The notes beneath the pieces were generated by a model. That model was not told the DNA's origin. It searched no databases and saw only the letters and a list, made by a program, of their open reading frames with translations. This document shows, piece by piece, positions 44,453-55,631 of a DNA stretch of 64,000 nt. Source of the DNA: Torymus aiolomorphi (lineage: Eukaryota > Arthropoda > Insecta > Hymenoptera > Torymidae). Within the stretch, counting starts at the first letter, position 1. Every line of letters begins with the position of its first letter. The translations under genes were made by a program, and so were the position numbers. The DNA is taken from the NCBI GenBank assembly GCA_036365515.1, contig CM070876.1:177312164-177376163 (forward strand). The letters run 5' to 3'.

Positions 44453-45935
44453 TCATTTAACCTCTTCATGGCATTCTTGGTGAAATATCAAGTAGTTCTC
44501 TCGGGATTGTGCCATTTTTATGTATCCCTCACAGAAGGGTTCGCCCAATGCCTCACGTTTAACGGCTTCCCGGATGATGACTCTAGCGGTAGCTTCGCTG
44601 GATGGGCGGTTTGGGAGCAGTTCGAATGGTGTTCTGCCCTGTGGGTTGCATGCCTTCAAATCGGCTCCAAATTGAAGCAATAAATCCGCTGCTTCAGCGA
44701 TCTCAAACTCGTAGGCCACATGCAGTGCGGTCTTACCCCCTTTTGTTCTTTCGTTGATGCGGACACCACGCTTCAGCAGGAGATGGAGAGATGCCGGACA
44801 GTTCAACGCGGCTAAGTGCAAGGGGAACAAGCCCTCCTGTGACTTTTTCTCCACGTCTGTACCGTTGTCAAGAAGAATCTTGGTCTGGAAAACAAAACGT
44901 TTGTTGAATCTGTAAGTTGAATAAATCAAAAAGCCGTTACCAATTCATTGGCTCTCCACTTCTTCAATCTCAACTCGGCAATTCCTTATAATTTATTGTT
45001 TGTAAGTCTCATATAATTATGGGACTTGATATAATTAATACATTCTTGCACCCAAATTCGAGTATATTAATTTCTTTGATAAATTATTTGTGAAAGTACA
45101 AACAATAAAAGAAGTGTTCCCATGACACACACACACACACACACATACACACACACACACACATACACACCCATGCACACATACACACACACGCACACAC
45201 ACGCACGCACGAACGCACTCAATATGTCTAAAACACATTTCTAATATGTTTTTAAAAAAACTTAAAAATATAGTATTACGGAGGTTCTTCTAGAAGGAAG
45301 TGAAAATGATCGAAAACATTTGTATATATTATTATATACTCACAATGTCCGTACACTTAATCGCATAGTGCAGCGGTGTATTCCCGAAAAGGTCCTCAGC
45401 ATCTATATTTATTTTGTGGCTGATCAGCACCTTGAACATCGTCAAGTTCTTGGACAGTAACGCCAAGTCAAGTGGATTCCGTCCTATCGCCTCTACCGCC
45501 TCAATAGATGCTCCTCTGGCAATAAGCTTTAGTGCCAGCTCGTTGAAGCCATGCATCACTGCCAGATGTAGCGGCGTAAACTGATTCTCGTCCCGCGCAT
45601 CCACGATGGCCCCCGTTGATGAGATCTTCGACGATTTTGGGATAGACCTTGATCAATACCGCGAAGTGCAGTGGTGTTTGCTTCCGACAATCACGCGCAT
45701 TACAATTTGCACCGTGTTTTATAAGCAGACGCACGAATTGGACATTACGAGACGACATTGCCAAGTGCAGCAGCGTCGTCATAGGGTCCAAATCAAGGAG
45801 CGCGGTAGCGCTCCGAAGACAAGATTGTAGATTAAATGGCTTCTTCACGTCCGCCCCTCTATAGATAATACACTCCGCCAAGTCGTAGTCGCCCTCTAGT
45901 GTCGCTCTACACAATTCCCTAGTCAAACTCTTCAT
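44453..45935 (-). pseudogene. Ankyrin-repeat protein gene, two exons, one frameshift
   Basis: Exon 1 is 45344-45935 (ATG at 45935) with a GTGAGT donor; exon 2 is 44453-44884 after a TTTTCCAG acceptor. Together they encode about 340 residues with roughly seven ankyrin repeats (TLLHLAMSSRNVQFVRLLI, QTPLHFAVL, FTPLHLAVMHGFNELALKLI, NTPLHYAIK, LFPLHLAALN, KTALHVAYEFEIAEAADLLL). Ankyrin repeats mediate protein binding. A run of five G at about 45611-45615 (CCCCC on plus) shifts the frame by one base; four would restore it, so this could be a true lesion or a sequencing/assembly error. The C-terminus (CHEEVK then stop) is followed out of frame by a few residues typical of the segment before a PRANC/F-box-like tail. 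The end of a transposon lies 38 bases away, so the tail may have been lost to it. Confidence 0.7.
45095..45215. repeat. CA microsatellite in the ankyrin intron
   Basis: An imperfect ACACAC run at about 45125-45215, inside the 459-base intron. Confidence 0.9.
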
Positions 45936-45985
45936 CTTTTTTCCTGCAACCGTGGAAGAGCAACTGTCGGCTAAAACGTATGTCC

Positions 45986-46073
45986 TTTGACTGAACTCAT
46001 CTGGGCTCCTCCGGCACTATATATAGGACGCCTCTTAGTTGGCACCAACGCCTATTAGTTGGCACCAACGCCT
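45986..46073 (-). promoter_or_regulatory. Ankyrin gene promoter: TATA box, initiator, two 20-bp direct repeats
   Basis: On minus, CCTATATATAG (46027-46017) is followed about 31 bases later by TTCAGTC (45995-45989), the spacing expected for TATA and an arthropod initiator. The start codon lies 54 bases further down. Upstream of TATA, the 20-base unit ACGCCT(C/A)TTAGTTGGCACCA occurs twice in direct tandem (46028-46047, 46048-46067) and a third partial ACGCCT follows. Each unit holds the palindrome TTGG-CACCAA. These may be factor-binding sites. Confidence 0.65.
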
Positions 46074-46481
46074 GGGTTTCCCTAATGAAGGAAAGTAGAC
46101 AAATTGCCCTTAGATATGTCGATGTTACGGGATTTCTATAAGTATTTCGGTTTTAGTCGTATATTACGTTCATCTGGGAAAAACTCTTAAGATTCATGAC
46201 TTTCTGAGTGACAGTGTGAACGCATTAGTGGGTATTTGAGATGTGTTAAATGACGAAAAACAATTTTTATGCAAATTGTAGTCTTGTACTTAATTGTTGA
46301 GTAGTAACGTAATCTGACAAAAACAAAATAATTACTGTTAATTTCCCATAATATTAGCATTACAATTTTTCCCGCCTCCTAGAGGTAGCTTTGTAATAGT
46401 AAAATTTTAAGTTTCGTTAAATCGCTCTAGAAACACGAATAGAGGTGATAAAATATCGAATCACATGATTTTAGAAAATGT
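46074..46481. other. No gene seen
   Basis: Upstream flank of the ankyrin gene. No supported ORF or repeat. Confidence 0.4.
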
Positions 46482-46560
46482 CTGTATGTGCGTGCGTGCG
46501 TGCGTCCGTGTATGTGTCTGTATGTGTGTATGTGTGCGTGCGTGCGTGTGTGTCTGTATG

Positions 46561-46632
<72 letters not shown>
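46482..46632. repeat. GT microsatellite
   Basis: Imperfect tgtgcgtgcgtg then an uninterrupted GT run at about 46562-46632. The three overlapping valine/cysteine-rich ORFs are artefacts of it. Confidence 0.95.
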
Positions 46633-46633
<1 letters not shown>

Positions 46634-47905
46634 TACCGTTTTATCTCAGGATCTATTCGATCGATTTAAACCGGATAGGTCTCATTTTTCTTTGTGTTAT
46701 GGGAGAAGGAAATCCTCTTTTTGATTCGACGATGCGTTTTTGTTTTATTTCGAATTTTCGATTTTCGCAAAATTTATTTTTGCGTTTTTTTTAATGATAA
46801 CATTGAGATATTTGAATCAGACAGATAGCATTCGAAAGAGCATAAAAAAACTTATATTTAATAAAAAATAATTACATTAGCTATTGCGGTTCTTTTGTTA
46901 TTAACAAAAACGTGTTTTTTTTTTAAAGCTTATAACTCCAAAAATAACGGTAAATTTTTTTGAAAAAAATCATGATAATGCAGAATATAAATAGCTATAA
47001 TCTGCAAAAATTTGAATCCATTCTGTCGACTAGTTTTTGAGAAAAAAATTGAAAAATGAAAAAATGCGTTGTGTATGAAGCACGATTACGGGAGTAAAAT
47101 TGACTTAATCGCTTTGAAATTCCTTGTGGAGGTAGATTTTTTATAGCTCTCGGCTCATATCATTGGTCAATAAATTTCAGAGATATTTGAGGTCAAAATT
47201 TTTTTGAACCATTTTTCAAATCGTAATTTCTCGAAAAAGGCTCGACGTATCAGCTTCAAATTTATAGACAATTTTGTGTGTGATATATATAACATATGTG
47301 CGAATTTTCATCAAGATCGTTAGATTTCCTTTTGAGATATTTGATATTTAAAATTTTCGTATTTTACAAAGTCATTTTCTTTGTCGCATGATAACTAGAG
47401 AAGAAAAAATAGGTTTAATCATGTTGAAATTTTGTGGAGATGTAGAGTTTATTTATATATTAATTGTATAAGTCCTTTAGGTAAGAATTGTCTCATAATT
47501 TTTAGAGATATTTAAGGTGAAAATTTTTTTACGTTTTTTTCAAAATCGTAATTTCTCAATGACGACTTCATGCATCAGTTTGAAATTTATAGACTATTTT
47601 GTATGTGATGTAGGCAATACGTATTTAAAATATCATCCAGATTATATGGTTAGTTTTTGAGATATTTGATATTTAAAATTTTGGTATTTCTGGAAATAAC
47701 TTTCTATGTCGCACAATAACTAGAGTAAAATTTAATTACTTTGAAAGTTGATGGAGATTATATTTGATGGAGATGGTGAATTTATATATTATTTATTAGA
47801 AGAGTTTTTACGGTAAAAGAATTCGTTTATGAATTTCAGAGATATTTGAGGTTAAAACTATTTTAGTCCTCTTTTAAAATCGTAATTATTCGGGAATGCA
47901 TTTAT
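46633..47905. repeat. Dispersed AT-rich repeat, copy 2
   Basis: It matches 31-780 in order (tctcaggatctattcgatcg / tctcagctcctactcggtcg; cagaatataaatagctataa) and extends further with internal repeats of taatttctcaa..gactt and gatatttgatatttaaaattt. In both copies a GT run precedes the element, so the microsatellite may be part of its 5' end. Confidence 0.65.
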
Positions 47906-48133
47906 GTACACTAGAAAATTGAAATGACATGCGCTATGCACTATACGCGAGTGTTGTGTGCCTGCTTTTGTTTTGTAATAGCCATTTATTATTGTTAAGC
48001 TTAGAACCTTTTTCTTACATCGGAAATTCCAGAAAGAGCACCCAAACACGGACAGACATACTACTAGAGACAAGTAACCTATGTGTGAAATTTCACAAAA
48101 AAAATATAATTTGAAGTAAAGGTTATTTAGAAA

Positions 48134-48762
48134 TAACCCATAGCGGCATAGCAGCGAACATACATAAACGAGGCTCTGGAGAAGCAAGCTTCTACCGCAT
48201 GCAGCAGCGCAGCGCAGCAGTCGGGACTCTCATAAACACATTGGAACCGCGAGGGTATGTAAAGCCATGAGATTCAACCGTTTGAACGACTTTACGGAGA
48301 GTCAATGTGACAAGGATTACCTTGATTTTGATATCTGAGCTCATTGGGCTTAATCGGTAAGCGCCCGCGTCGTGCACGGCAGTCCCTAGGTGCAACTCCT
48401 TACCTAGGACTGTTTGCCACTGATTTTGCTGTGCGATGTTACAGCGCTAAATAAGATGCTAAACCTCTTAAACTGTTTTCACGAAAATACTCCAGAATTC
48501 CCTGCAGGATTTTCCATGTAAAATTGTCCGCAGTTTTTCCTACAGAATTACCTACAGAATTTCCTATAGGATTTCCTATAGGATTTCCTACAGGAAAAGC
48601 GCGAAATTCACATAGGATTTCCTATAGAACTTCCTATACAGAATTTCATATAGGACTGCCTATAGAGTATCCTATAGGATTCCTATAGGATTTCTACGGA
48701 ATGCCTACAGGATTTTCTATAGCATTTCCTACAGGATTTTCTATAGGATATTTTTATAAGGG
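48134..48762. mobile_element. Single arm of the CCTATAGGA palindromic element
   Basis: Matches the reverse complement of about 11305-10658, from the centre word catagcggcatagcagcg to the terminus ggatatttttataaggg. The other arm is missing. It differs only by scattered bases. No TA follows the terminus (ACAC instead), so the flank has changed or the copy moved by another route. Confidence 0.85.
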
Positions 48763-48763
48763 A

Positions 48764-48868
48764 CACACCCAACGCCTTTTAATGACTGCACGGAGAAAAA
48801 TTTTTGGGTAAATAAATTATACACAAAAATTTTTCTCCGCGCAGTCATTAAAAGGCATTGAGTGTTTA
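48764..48868. repeat. Palindrome, arms about 42 bp
   Basis: cacccaacgccttttaatga, then ctgcacggagaaaaatttttg, pairs with caaaaatttttctccgcgca, then gtcattaaaaggcattgagtg, around a loop of about 20 bases. It directly abuts the preceding half element. Confidence 0.8.
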
Positions 48869-49390
48869 AATCATTGGGAGTACAATATTTCGAGTGACCT
48901 GTATGGATTTTGCATTTCTAATAAAATATTTAAATAAGAAAATTTATTATTTTCAATAGGAGTACTGGGTCAAACTCGATTTGTGGAATTTTTACTATTT
49001 TAAATATAGTACTTTTTTCAAAGCAAATTTTAGTTTCTGAAATAATAATTTTTATGAAATAAATTTTTTTCCTAGCGGGCCGAAAGTGCCACTTTTGCTC
49101 CCGGCGCCCGATCGCGAAGGTTGTATTTTCGGCCTCGCCAGGCAAAAAATCGTATACGCACCACGGGAGCAAATAAAGAATGCCTCAGATCGCATGTTTG
49201 TCAATTTACATGCGATCTGGGACATTCTTTACTTTTGCTCCCAAGGGGCGTAATTTACTATTTCATCATATACCCTGACCGAAACTGCCACTTTTGCTCC
49301 CGGCTGAAAAACGCGAATGTGGTATTTTGGGCCAGGTATGGTGAAAAATAGTATACGCACCACGGGAGGAAAATTGGTCAGCCCACAGGT
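48869..49390. repeat. Direct-repeat cluster with CACTTTTGCTCCC words
   Basis: Two units (about 49083-49170 and 49277-49372) share gccacttttgctcccggc, then a gcgaa..gtattttgggcc-like middle, then gtatacgcaccacgggag. Between them is an inverted pair catgcgatctg/cagatcgcatg. 48869-49075 is AT-rich with nothing seen. Confidence 0.6.
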
Positions 49391-49393
49391 CGT

Positions 49394-49640
49394 GCACTGA
49401 GAAAAATATGTATAGTCGTTACTATTATATCGTATAGTTGTCAAAATATAGTTACGGTTTCTATTTTTTTCAGTAAAATATACTACCCTGTATTAGTTGG
49501 ATATTATATTTTAGTAATTTTAACTATAATTATTGTAAATACAACTATAATATAGTAACTTTTACTATAAAATATAGTTGTGACGATTTTGCACTATACA
49601 GGATTGTAACAGTAACTATATTTTCTTTTCATTGTGTAAA
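49394..49640. repeat. MITE-like AT-rich inverted repeat
   Basis: CACTGAGAAAAATATGTATAG at the left and the reverse complement of the right end CACAATGAAAAGAAAATATAG are imperfect inverted repeats. The inside consists of actata/tatagt words. Confidence 0.5.
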
Positions 49641-49838
49641 TTGCCAATTTTCCTCCCATGGTGCGTAATATACTATTAATTCACCGTTTTTGATCAGTTT
49701 CTTTGTTCTATGGATATATATTGGATATTATTATTTAAATGTTATTATTTTTATTTAACCAATATACACATTTTATAATCTAAGTATCACATATTTACAA
49801 CAAAAAATTAAATTTAGAAATTAAAAAATTTTTGCATA

Positions 49839-49908
49839 TGATGGGAATCAAACACGGGACCCTCTTGGCACGGCAGTCGGACGCTCTAACCACTCACCTA
49901 TAAAAGAC
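49839..49908 (-). pseudogene. tRNA-like relic
   Basis: On minus, GAGTGGTTAGAGCGTCCGAC fits a tRNA D-arm/A-box, and GTGTTTGATTCCC near the end fits a T-arm/B-box, with tRNA-like spacing. The acceptor ends do not pair and the anticodon stem is poor, so it is a pseudogene or a SINE head rather than a working tRNA. Confidence 0.5.
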
Positions 49909-49959
49909 TTACAGTTGGTCTTTTCGAAACTGATACATAAGCTACACTACGATGTAAGT

Positions 49960-50640
49960 ATTATTCAATTGCTTTATTTTATTAATCAGTACATAATTGA
50001 GTAATAATAACATTATAATCAAATTTAATATAGTTACATAATTTAAAAATGTCTTAAATAAATAACAATAATTTTTTTCGTCAGAAATAAAGGAAATATG
50101 AGAAGGATGTGCATATAAATTCCTACCATACCGACATCGTCATTTAATTTTTATTTACTATAATCCTGCGAACTTTTTTTTTAAAATAAATGCGATTTTC
50201 TGTCTTTCACAATCCATGCAAAAACTACATCTTGATTAAAAAGGTAACTCATTTCATTATTGTATAGATTATTGTATATTTAAATTTAAATATACGTAAT
50301 GCTGAATAATAAATAAGAAAATTTTTAAGCTGAAAATTAAAATATTTTTTAACCACATATTTTTTGCATGGATTGTGAAAGACAGAAAATCGCATTCATT
50401 AAAAAAAAAAAGTTCGTAGGATTATAGTTATAGTAGTAAATAAAAATTAAATGACTATGTCGGTATGGTAGGGATTTATATACGCAGCCTTTTCATATTT
50501 CCTTTATTTCTGACGGAAAAAATTGTTGTTATTTATTTATGATATTTTTAAATTAAGTAACTGTATTAAATTTGATTATAATTTATTATTACTCAATTAT
50601 ATGTATCGATTGATTAAAAAAAAGCAATTGCGTATTGGAC
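49960..50640. repeat. Foldback element, arms about 260 bp
   Basis: The left arm (gtcagaaataaaggaaatat near 50082, cctaccataccgacat, gcgattttctgtctttcaca to about 50220) is repeated inverted at 50364-50640 (tgtgaaagacagaaaatcgc, tgtcggtatggtagg, atatttcctttatttctgac). The spacer is about 145 bases. No ORF. Confidence 0.85.
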
Positions 50641-50719
50641 ACGTGCAAGATACAATGACTGATATTAAGTTCCTTTTGTATCTTTAAAATATAGAAAAGA
50701 AGCGAGTTTAAGATAGATG

Positions 50720-53700
50720 TGTTACGTCGGGTCTACCAAAGAAGACCCGATGTTTAGTTTTAAAGAAAAACTAATAATTGCTCTGTTTAGAGCCTAGGCT
50801 AATGAAAACCTACTAGCTCGGGATAGAGCTAGATACTACAGGATAGGATAAGGTTTGGGCAGCAATAAGGGCGCGACACGGTAGTTACCTAGAATTGAAT
50901 TTACAAAGTTCGACTCAGTTCGTAGTTATTTGACTACAAGAAGACTGATGTTTAAACGGGAGTGGTTACCCAGACTAACATCCGAAATCTTGTAGTATAG
51001 TTTACGCGGTACTAGGGGTGATATTTTTTTAGAAGGATGGATAGATAGAGAAGAAACACTGTTATTTAAGGGAAAGTAACACGATATTTCCGAGTTAGAG
51101 TCACATGAAATGGGGTGAGTGTGTGGAAAAAAAAATGATCTAGCTGTAGAAAAAGTTAGACAGCAAAACTTTACTTTTACTTACTATTTCTGTTGCTGGC
51201 GACTCCAGAAGATCTCTGCTGTCGGCGATGAAAAAGAATTGGATCAGGGTTATAAATAAAAATGTAGCACAAACAAATATATGCAAGGAAAGAATAATGA
51301 GTTTATTTCCGCACACGCGTGTTACCTTTGCTCGGTAACTTGTACAAATTTTAATATTTTATATATTTTTATTTTTTTTTCAGAAAACTTTTAGAGTGTC
51401 GCGGAACTCTGTACAATTTTGAAATGTAAAAAATTTTAGGAAGACCTCTTCGGCTGAGGCTTGATGCTTGAGTGGTGAAGAACCTCTTCGGCTGAGGCTT
51501 GATGCTTGAGTGCGTCTGAGAATATAAAGATCGCTCCCGCGAGTGTTCGCACACTCGGCGGGGCTAGGATTGAACACCCGAGTCGGGGTCTGAAATAGAA
51601 CTCTGGTTTTTCGTTGGACGCGGTTACGAAGTAAGCTAAGCTTGAGATGGGGCGCAGCCGCTTTCTCCTGTCTTAAGCGTAGAGGGATGTTATTGGTCGC
51701 TTAGATTTTTGGGACCAGCCCTCACTCAAAATCGGGCGCTGGGATTCGATAATGAGGCGTCATTATGCATATACGCTATGAATTGATTGTTAGGCAATAA
51801 AAGAGAATTTTTGTTGTCTTACATTCAGCATCAAGATAAATAACCCACTTTGACATAATGTTTTTTTTATAATAAATAATTTTTAATATGAAACTTTAAA
51901 TACATATAAGAACTGGGCGGTCCCATGACTAATTAAAAAGAATTTACGTTAAAATATGAAGATTTATTAACAAAAAAGGTGGAAATGAATTAAAACTTAA
52001 TTAAAGAAAGGATTTATAATATGAATATTATAATAAATTATAATTAATCTGTAAATTAAACATTACTCGAAGTAGTTTATTTATGTACAAGAGTTTTATT
52101 TTCAAACAAGAAGGCTTTTAAGTAGCGAAATCGTACAAAGGATAATTATAAATACATCTAATATCCTATTTTGTATATTAACCGTTAAGGGTCAATTAAA
52201 TACGCGAATAGGAATATTGGTTTGGTATATAAAAGGGTGACAGTTATTATCAGCGAAACGGTTTAACACCGAAAATATAAACGTCTTAAAATTAGTAAAA
52301 TTAGACTTAAAACCAAATATGACGGCTTTCGATAGTGCATAAGTTAGAACTAAAATATAAGTATAAAAGTAACTAAATTTGTATAAACTCTAATGCAATT
52401 AATACAAAAGTTTGAATATAAAATAACTTATATCAGATATCTTATACTTCTACAAATTTAGACTTAACATGTAAACTTAAAAATAAACTATCTAAATCAA
52501 CATAAAACTAATATGTGACTAATATAATATATATATACTTTATTGAAATCTATTACTCATTTCATATTATTGGGGCATTGAATTAAAGTGACTGATAAAA
52601 CTTATACAGAAGAACGTACAATAATATATATAATAGAATAACCTATTGTGGAAATAGGTGAGATATTAAAATGTATTAGTTTATGAACTTTTCAGGAAAG
52701 AGAACAGAAAGTACTTGATTTCATAAGGTGTTTGAACTTTAAAATATTCTTAATTGAATTTGGAAATTGTAGAGATTTTGTTTTTATATATTTTGCATAA
52801 ACATACAAAATAAAGTCAAGAAATATTAATGTGGATAGAAAATGTTGAAGGTAATTATCTAACGTAAAGCTTAATAGAAAGGTATGAAATAACCTAGTTT
52901 AGTCTTAGATAACTAAAATCTATTGAATTGTTGAATTAATAAATCCTCAGGGATTTAATTGGAGGAGGTATACTAAGTAAATGGTATATGTTTAACCTTG
53001 GAGTTACAGAGGAAAAATTAGTTTACTCTGTATTTGTTACTAACTGTCTATAAACGTGTTAAGAGAAAAATCTAGTATAAGCGTGGGTAGCAGAAAATGC
53101 TGGAAAGCGAGAGAGACGGAAACAGACGCTGTCGTGCGTAATTACAGGGTTTTCCCAGTTTATTGTTCTTGGAGTGGCTAAGAAATTCCGACGCGTACTC
53201 GGGTTCGAGAAAATTACCGCTTGCAGATGTTTGGGTCTGGCTAGTGTTTACTGAGGCTATCGTAAGAGGAAGGAAACGAAAAAAACTTTACGACCCGCGA
53301 CGAAGAAGGAAGCGTTGTACCCTTACTTCGAGATGTTTGCGTTTGGGATTTCTCATGCGGCCGAAATTTTGGGCCTGAGTTTTTATGACCCTAAACGAAG
53401 AAAATTTTTGAGGATGAACAAATTCTAAAATGATCTAATCCGATGATTGTTGGATGCAAGGAAATAGTGAGCATTTATTAAATATTGCGTTTGAAATGAA
53501 TGATACAAGAGCGTCTCACTTTTTAAATGCCAGATAAAATTTTACAACATAATTGCCTTACTACTAAGAGTAAAGTGTCGACATTTTATACTTTGAAAAG
53601 GAAACATACAATACTAAAGGTTACAACAAGATTCCAAGTTTTATTTACAAAACTGGATCTTATATTTTTTTTTTTTTTTTATATTCTGAAAAAAAAGGAA

Positions 53701-54046
53701 ACTGTATCAAGCCCCAATATCTTTTTCTATATTGTTGAAATCAAAATAATTGTGAAAAGAGGTACTATGCCAATTTTCCTAATTCGAAAAAATTGGTATC
53801 TAAAAGTACTTAGGTAACAGTGCTCTTCTGTATTTTAAAACTATTGAGAATCAGATCTCTAATCTTTTATTAATAAATCCAGAGTAATAAAGGAAAAGAA
53901 AAATGATGGAATTATACAATATTTTGAATTCCAAATTTTTTCTTTTTTTTTTCTGAAATCTGATATTGGTTTACGAGATTCATGTAATAATGAAATAAAA
54001 TAATTTTTATTATTTTAAAGAAAACTATTTTTGGCAGGACGTAACA
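50720..54046 (-). repeat. 3' LTR
   Basis: 3327 bases. On minus, the start-site words CTCAGACGCACTC are near 51512, followed by a 40-base tandem duplication (cctcttcggctgaggcttga at 51445 and 51484 on plus). An AAATAAA poly(A) signal lies near 51305. Upstream of the start site most of the LTR is an AT-rich U3 of about 2.5 kb. The ORFs in it (51369-51577, 53163-53378, 53527-53817) occur in all copies but are not gag-strand genes. Confidence 0.9.
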
Positions 54047-54059
54047 CCCCCCTCCTAAA
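54047..54059 (-). other. Polypurine tract
   Basis: On plus, CCCCCCTCCTAAAA directly follows the left LTR; on minus this is TTTTAGGAGGGGGG immediately before TGTTACG. This is the standard plus-strand primer position and fixes the sense strand as minus. Confidence 0.85.
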
Positions 54060-55631
54060 ACGGTTGCTACTACTAACAAACGTAGCAAACGATACGCTGA
54101 GTAACAATGATAAGATATAATTTGGAATAGTAAATCGAAGTTTATTGTTATATTAATTCCACAAAGTAACTACAAGAATCGTAAGAGATGAATTTCAAAT
54201 TTTGTTTATGAGTAATTTAGAAAAACATAAATATTTTTTTCTTAAATTTTTTTGTTTTTAATTAATTTTGTAGTTAATAAGACTACTTTCTTTTTAGAAA
54301 GAAAACTTAACATTAATGTTTTTTTTTTTTTTTTTTTTCATAAGAGTGTTGAATTGGTTTGAAAAATGTTGAAGTTCAAATGCACTTCATCTCCAGTTCA
54401 TTTATAGAAAGATAAAAAATAATACTTTTTATTTTCAACGTCAACTACAAGATTCTCTTTCGTAGGATGAGTCACAGTATAGATTTTCCTCTATATTGAC
54501 TAACCAATGGTTGGTTAAATCTTAGCTTTAAAAACGGAATATCGCACGTGCTAGATTTTGTTTGTCAGAGATTGTGACGTATTGATAGTCATTTAAATGA
54601 TACAATAGCCTTTAAGGTTCTCAGAAAAAGAAAACTTCTCATGATCAAAACGTAATAGGGAGAGTTTGGTATTTATGCACCAAGTCAGTTTTGCATGGTC
54701 ACATCTTTGTGATTCTAGAGGCTTTGATATCTGACTATGTAATAGATAAATTGGAGAGTGCGCTTAAGTTCAATCTAAAAAAAACATTTTTTTTTGTTTA
54801 GAATTCATTTTTATGTAAAGTAATTTGTATTTAATCGATTATAAATACATATGATTTTACAATTACTCAAAAACAGTAAAATAACTACACAAGGTGTATT
54901 AGAAATGATTTTTCTTTTTTTTTTCCAAATTATATCCCTTACAAGAATATATATACAAGGTTTTATTTGTTCGCAAATATGTTTTTTTTCTATCTAAACA
55001 AACTTAGAATTTTACGCAAGAAAAAAAAAAGAATATCTAAATTAGTAACGCTTATGGTATCGGTAATTATTATAAATTCTGAGTGATGTTGGCTGCTAAT
55101 CAGGAACCTCGCACTCGTCTACTTCTTGAGTGATAACGTGGTGACAAAGTGATTGTCTATTCCCGCAATCATAACTTTTAAGGGAGCTGCTTCATTCAGA
55201 AGGAATAAAATGGTGAAAACTACAAAGCTCATTTTTACTTTGTTGAGACTTTGAGTTTTTTTTTTATTTATTTGTATTTTTATTTTAGTATAAATTTGTC
55301 TGTAATCAGAAAAGAATATTAGTATTTGGTTCATATAAAAAAAATTTATGTTTGGGTTTAAGTTCTAATGAAAAACAATTAAAAAGAAATTCAGGATAAT
55401 TTGCAATTTACATTATTTGATAATTTAATATAATAATAAAAAAAAATTAGTTTTAGAATAACTTAAATAAAAAACAAATTACAAAAGATTATTTATTATT
55501 TTTTTTCTTTAACAAAGTATTGGATTAAAAGCTAATTTTAATTCCTTAATAGTTTATACATATATATATTTTTTTTTATAAAATCTTTAAGGTTGATGGA
55601 AGTATTATTCGGTATTCTAATAAATTAATTA
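54060..55631 (-). other. 3' non-coding interior, possible envelope remnant
   Basis: AT-rich with many A and T runs. On minus, a 37-codon frame at about 55226-55119 begins with a hydrophobic stretch (SFVVFTILFLL) and continues KVMIAGIDNHFV before a stop, with a coding-like continuation in another frame. The position between gag and the 3' LTR is where env would be in an errantivirus. The fragment is too short to assign. Confidence 0.3.

Noticed and set aside
45606..45864. Plus-strand ORFs over the ankyrin exon
   Set aside because: Antisense shadows of ankyrin repeats.
46465..46794. Three overlapping cysteine/valine-rich ORFs
   Set aside because: They are translations of the GT microsatellite.
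48764..48868. Strong hairpin as transcription terminator
   Set aside because: The context is eukaryotic and the arms are AT-rich inverted repeats like the neighbouring foldbacks; no gene ends here.
53527..53817. ORF of 96 codons in the LTRs, also at 63080 and 2811 (minus)
   Set aside because: It is conserved only because the LTR copies are. It lies on the strand opposite to gag, is very AT-rich, and its length varies with a T-run.
55119..55334. Calling the 71-codon ORF an envelope gene
   Set aside because: Only a short hydrophobic start is visible and the frame soon stops; kept as a weak observation only.
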